Shown piece by piece: positions 6,530 to 7,988 of a stretch of DNA of 7,988 bases (its first letter is position 1; each line of letters begins with the position of its first letter). The notes under the pieces were generated by a model, which did no database searches, was not told where the DNA came from, and saw nothing but the letters and a program-made list of their open reading frames with translations. The position numbers and the translations under genes were made by a program. Source of the stretch: CALMZN01 sp964443785 (GTDB lineage: Bacteria; Patescibacteriota; Patescibacteriia; UBA1558; GWA2-36-10); the NCBI GenBank assembly GCA_964443785.1, contig CAYUER010000029.1, forward strand, positions 1 to 7,988, given 5' to 3'.

Positions 6530-6848
6530 GCGTCCAGCCCAAGTAGCTGAATATCTGCGTCAGCAAATCAACAACATCATCCTCCGCGACTTTGAGCCAC
6601 CGATGGGCACCTTGATATCTGTCACTGAGGTCACTATCTCACCAGACCTCAAAAATGCTACGGCCTATGTCAGCATCATCCCCACTAATCATCTAGGCTC
6701 TGGTCTGCAAGCCATCAAAAAATTTGCTGGCCATGTCCAAAGAGAAGTTGGAAAAAATCTGACTATGCGTGGCACTCCTCATATAGACTTTGTACTGGAT
6801 GAAAGAGATATCAAATACGGTAAGATTGATGAAGCCTTGAAACAATAA
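6522..6848 (+). CDS. rbfA: Ribosome-binding factor A
   Basis: RbfA is a small KH-fold protein that binds the 30S subunit late in assembly and helps mature the 5' end of 16S rRNA. The 108-residue product begins MSKRPAQVAEYLRQQINNII and shows the expected family pattern: an N-terminal helix, then ISVTEVTISPDLKNATAYVSI (about residues 32-52), a middle helix and a C-terminal segment with TPHIDFVLDE. The length is normal, with no C-terminal extension. Its ATG lies inside the end of infB (ATGAGTAA holds the rbfA start and infB stop), and GAAGAAAG just upstream can serve as a weak ribosome site, so translation is probably coupled. A TTG four codons earlier is less likely. A terminator begins 9 bases after the stop. 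Confidence 0.95.
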   Translation: MSKRPAQVAEYLRQQINNIILRDFEPPMGTLISVTEVTISPDLKNATAYVSIIPTNHLGSGLQAIKKFAGHVQREVGKNLTMRGTPHIDFVLDERDIKYGKIDEALKQ

Positions 6849-6856
6849 ATATAATT

Positions 6857-6888
6857 AAAAACACTCGAGTAAATTTGAGTGTTTTTTT
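6857..6888 (+). terminator. Intrinsic terminator of infB-rbfA
   Basis: AAAAACACTCGA, a GTAAAT loop and TTGAGTG followed by seven T form a classic hairpin plus T run (one G-T pair in the stem). The A run on the other side could let it act in both directions, but no convergent gene lies nearby. Its sequence is close to that of the terminator at 7264-7296. Confidence 0.9.
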
Positions 6889-6905
6889 GATGGAAATTAA
6901 TACGC

Positions 6906-6934
6906 TTGACAACTGATGCGTGTTTGTTTAGGAT
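6906..6934 (+). promoter_or_regulatory. Promoter of the small basic protein / structured RNA unit
   Basis: A consensus TTGACA (6906-6911) is followed after 17 bases by TAGGAT (6929-6934; 4 of 6 match TATAAT). A start near 6941 would give a leader of about 43 bases, the longest of any gene in the window. Confidence 0.6.
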
Positions 6935-6970
6935 TATTTTGTTTTCCTGGCTCTAGACAGTCCCGAACCG

Positions 6971-6977
6971 GGGAGGG
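6971..6977 (+). promoter_or_regulatory. Strong Shine-Dalgarno deciding a GTG start
   Basis: GGGAGGG lies 6 bases before GTG 6984-6986. It is the only strong ribosome site in the window; all other complete genes have weak or absent sites. It overlaps a small CCCG-AAC-CGGG hairpin (6962-6972), which could partly hide it. Confidence 0.7.
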
Positions 6978-6983
6978 TACATC

Positions 6984-7172
6984 GTGAATAAAAAAAAGAG
7001 AAAACGCCCACGGCGTAAACATCTTGGTCGAATGTCACCTGGCAAGCGAGCCATCAAGTTGGCTAGACGCTTAGCTAAGCGTCAGTTGGCAAATGAAAAG
7101 TTGGCCAACACCATGACCACCAGACGACGCGCGGAAACCTACTTCAAAACCCGCGATGACGGGTTTGCGTAG
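6984..7172 (+). CDS. Small very basic protein of unknown function
   Basis: The 62-residue product starts MNKKKRKRPRRKHLGRMSPG, continues with a Leu/Ala/Lys/Arg-rich stretch (KLARRLAKRQLANEKLANT, about 25-43) that could form an amphipathic helix, and ends TTRRRAETYFKTRDDGFA. Such a high Lys/Arg content suggests binding to RNA, most likely the ribosome, but I do not recognise the family. Evidence that it is a real gene: its own promoter, the strongest ribosome site of the window at correct spacing before GTG, a sensible coding pattern, and a terminator shortly after the TAG stop. There is no Cys, no membrane segment and no signal peptide. It stands alone between rbfA and the downstream genes. 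The alternative is that the transcript acts mainly as a structured RNA. The reading frame is convincing; the function is unknown. Confidence 0.7.
   Translation: MNKKKRKRPRRKHLGRMSPGKRAIKLARRLAKRQLANEKLANTMTTRRRAETYFKTRDDGFA
7147..7166 (+). other. Hairpin at the 3' end of the small basic gene
   Basis: AAACCCG, a 6-base loop and CGGGTTT make a perfect 7-bp stem within the last codons, ending just before the TAG. A second small hairpin, GCGTC-ACATA-GACGC (7181-7195), follows the stop codon. With the terminator stem they form three successive stem-loops. They may stabilise the transcript 3' end. Confidence 0.5.
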
Positions 7173-7197
7173 CCCCATCGGCGTCACATAGACGCTT

Positions 7198-7246
7198 TCT
7201 GCCTCTTCAAGATACCTCCAATGGTAATATAGAGGCAGATTTTTTT
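7198..7246 (+). terminator. Terminator of the small basic gene (long loop)
   Basis: TCTGCCTCT and AGAGGCAGA form a perfect 9-bp stem followed by seven T. The 24-base loop is unusually large and holds a minor TACC/GGTA stem whose loop contains CCTCC's last bases. The stem and T run make termination likely, though the long loop would slow folding. Confidence 0.8.
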
Positions 7247-7263
7247 CTAAAAAATTATTAGTC

Positions 7264-7296
7264 AAAAAACACCCAAGTAAATTGGAGTGTTTTTTT
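7264..7296. terminator. Bidirectional terminator between convergent genes
   Basis: AAAAAACAC, CCAA, a GTAAA loop, TTGG, one bulged A, GTG and seven T. The A run and T run let it work on both strands, so it can end both the rightward small-basic-gene unit as a back-up and the leftward cysteine-rich gene, whose stop is 28 bases away. Arms and loop closely match the terminator after rbfA. Confidence 0.88.
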
Positions 7297-7324
7297 GTAA
7301 TCTGTATTTATAGTAACTATTGAT

Positions 7325-7762
7325 TTACTTAACAACCCACATAAGCTTGCATTCATTATTAATGCATCGGGGAACTCCTAATTTTTCTTGATAACAATCA
7401 TAAATTGGACAGATAGCTTCGGAACAATTTTTTGCCCACCAAGAAACTCTTTGTTGCTTAGTTTGATTATTTACCACTTCATTACCGCAACTTGAGCAAC
7501 AAGGATTTTTTACATCACTTTTAGCAACCACAACACAATCATTGTCGTTGCTACAATAAATTTGACTGTTTACTTTTGGCATGATCAATGGTTTATTTTT
7601 TTTATCCAAATTTACATTCAAATGCGATCTACTATCCACAAAAAATTTTCCTTGACCACAAGTCATGGTCAAAAGTATTGCCCCACTTACCAAAAAACAA
7701 ACTATAACAAAAGACCAGGGAAAATTTTGCCCACTTTTTTTTACTTGTTTTGTTTTTTTCAT
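7325..7762 (-). CDS. Membrane-anchored cysteine-rich extracytoplasmic protein
   Basis: The 145-residue protein has a Lys-rich start (MKKTKQVKKSGQ), a hydrophobic segment at about 15-34 (PWSFVIVCFLVSGAILLTMT) and then an exported part. A typical lipobox is absent before Cys35, so it is more likely a signal anchor than a lipoprotein. The C-terminal domain (about 68-140) holds ten Cys at 70, 76, 88, 89, 92, 113, 118, 123, 133 and 138, in the pattern YCSNDNDC...PCCSSC...WWAKNC....C....C.........C....C, which suggests a small disulphide-stabilised fold. Similar CSxDxDC...CC..C...W...C modules occur in secreted bacterial proteins, but I cannot name the family or a function. The ATG at 7760-7762 directly precedes the Lys run and the hydrophobic segment. 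The stop is TAA, and the gene converges on the terminator at 7264-7296. It lies between the small basic gene and a DHH gene. Confidence 0.82.
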   Translation of the reverse strand: MKKTKQVKKSGQNFPWSFVIVCFLVSGAILLTMTCGQGKFFVDSRSHLNVNLDKKNKPLIMPKVNSQIYCSNDNDCVVVAKSDVKNPCCSSCGNEVVNNQTKQQRVSWWAKNCSEAICPIYDCYQEKLGVPRCINNECKLMWVVK

Positions 7763-7788
7763 AATTTTTACTTTTTAATTACCCTACT

Positions 7789-7794
7789 ATTATA
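7789..7794 (-). promoter_or_regulatory. -10 box of the cysteine-rich protein gene
   Basis: A perfect TATAAT on the minus strand places the start near 7782, about 20 bases before the ATG. No good -35 is found 16-18 bases upstream (TATGAA at 17), so expression may be weak or need an activator. The leader lacks a clear ribosome site. Confidence 0.5.
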
Positions 7795-7850
7795 CTATAA
7801 ATTAGCTATATTTCATATGACCGTAATAAAAAATTCTAAGACTTTCAATA

Positions 7851-7879
7851 TTGACTCCCTCGCAATCTCAGGCTATAAT
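7851..7879 (+). promoter_or_regulatory. Consensus promoter of the second DHH gene, nearly leaderless
   Basis: TTGACT (7851-7856), exactly 17 bases and TATAAT (7874-7879). Transcription should begin near 7886, while the ATG is at 7888, so the mRNA would start at or within a few bases of the start codon. There is no ribosome site between them. Confidence 0.8.
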
Positions 7880-7887
7880 ACTCGGCT

Positions 7888-7988
7888 ATGTTGAATTACC
7901 ATTTATCCAGCCAAGCGATCTTACAGGAGATCCAAAAGGCTGAAAAAATACTGATCATCTCCCACCAAAAACCTGATGGCGACACTCT
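7888..7988 (+). CDS. DHH-family phosphoesterase (NrnA-like), N-terminal part (cut by window edge)
   Basis: Thirty-three codons are visible before the window ends. The N-terminus MLNYHLSSQAILQEIQKAEK is followed by ILIISHQKPDGDTL, the motif I strand and loop of DHH phosphoesterases with the metal ligands His, Asp and Asp present. Members near infB and rbfA are usually NrnA-type enzymes that degrade very short RNA and dephosphorylate pAp using Mn2+, and the gene order infB-rbfA-DHH-truB is common in bacteria. That precise activity is inferred from context, since the DHH and DHHA1 parts are not visible. The ATG at 7888 is supported by the family's usual distance from start to motif I and by the promoter position. 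Contrast the degenerate relative at 3309-4418. Confidence 0.85.
   Translation, partial: MLNYHLSSQAILQEIQKAEKILIISHQKPDGDT

Larger units (their letters stand above)
6941..7246 (+). ncRNA. Possible structured transcript (dual RNA/mRNA)
   Basis: Between its own promoter and terminator this 306-base stretch is dense in hairpins: CCCG/CGGG over the ribosome site (6962-6972), a perfect 18-base palindrome (7066-7083), AAACCCG/CGGGTTT (7147-7166), GCGTC/GACGC (7181-7195) and the terminator stem (7198-7239). It also contains a plausible small gene, so it may simply be a structured mRNA. I looked for marks of tmRNA, RNase P RNA and SRP RNA and found none. I offer it as a candidate RNA, not an established one. 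Confidence 0.25.

Noticed and set aside
6941..7246. tmRNA, RNase P RNA or SRP RNA
   Set aside because: No tRNA-like ends or GGTTCGA-type T arm, no RNase P core motifs or closing P1-P4 elements, and no SRP GGAA-tetraloop domain could be found, while a good small gene is present.
7562..7894. 110-residue plus-strand open frame
   Set aside because: It is mostly antisense to the cysteine-rich protein gene, has low-complexity Phe/Tyr-rich content, and runs over the promoter and start of the DHH gene.
1..7988. Recoded UGA (as in some candidate phyla)
   Set aside because: All complete genes read as full-length products in the standard code without in-frame TGA. TGA is merely not used as stop in this small sample.

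Overview
The window looks like a chromosomal piece from a member of the Patescibacteria (candidate phyla radiation), probably assembled from a metagenome. The reasons are a compact, AT-leaning sequence; an IF-2 whose N-terminus (MNTSALARQLKVTTNELLEK) looks like patescibacterial IF-2; short or absent 5' leaders; GC-rich intergenic palindromes; and a 100-N scaffold gap. The six complete protein genes stop with TAA or TAG and none uses TGA, so nothing argues for a recoded genome. The phylum assignment is inference from remembered sequence style, not from a search.

Left part (1-3303, all genes on the minus strand): the start of an EamA/DMT-type membrane transporter cut by the window edge, a complete tRNA-Gly(CCC) with encoded CCA, and an MgtA-type magnesium-importing P-type ATPase. 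A run of exactly 100 N (2934-3033) follows just beyond the ATPase start codon. Behind the gap lie three tandem 5' portions of one tRNA sequence. Two are broken by GC-rich palindromic inserts, and the third is cut by the gap at the very base where its neighbour carries an insert. A good promoter (TTCACA-17 bp-TATAAT) reads into this tRNA-like array.

Middle (3309-6888): a divergent pair. On the minus strand is a DHH-phosphoesterase-like protein that has lost nearly all the metal-binding residues of its family, so it is probably a pseudoenzyme. On the plus strand infB (IF-2) and rbfA overlap by 8 bases. The two promoters have the same layout (TTGAC[A/T]-17-TAAATT), and the operon ends in a clear intrinsic terminator.

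Right part (6889-7988): a free-standing unit with its own promoter, the only strong Shine-Dalgarno in the window, a 62-residue very basic small protein, several hairpins and a terminator. Then come a shared bidirectional terminator, a minus-strand gene for a membrane-anchored cysteine-rich protein, and the first 33 codons of a second DHH phosphoesterase with an intact HxxPDGD motif, driven by a consensus promoter whose predicted transcript is almost leaderless.

In many bacteria infB, rbfA, a DHH phosphoesterase (NrnA type) and truB are neighbours. Here the basic-protein cassette and the cysteine-rich gene sit between rbfA and the DHH gene. The most unusual items are the interrupted tRNA array, the structured basic-protein locus, and the dead DHH paralogue encoded about 3.5 kb from an apparently intact one.
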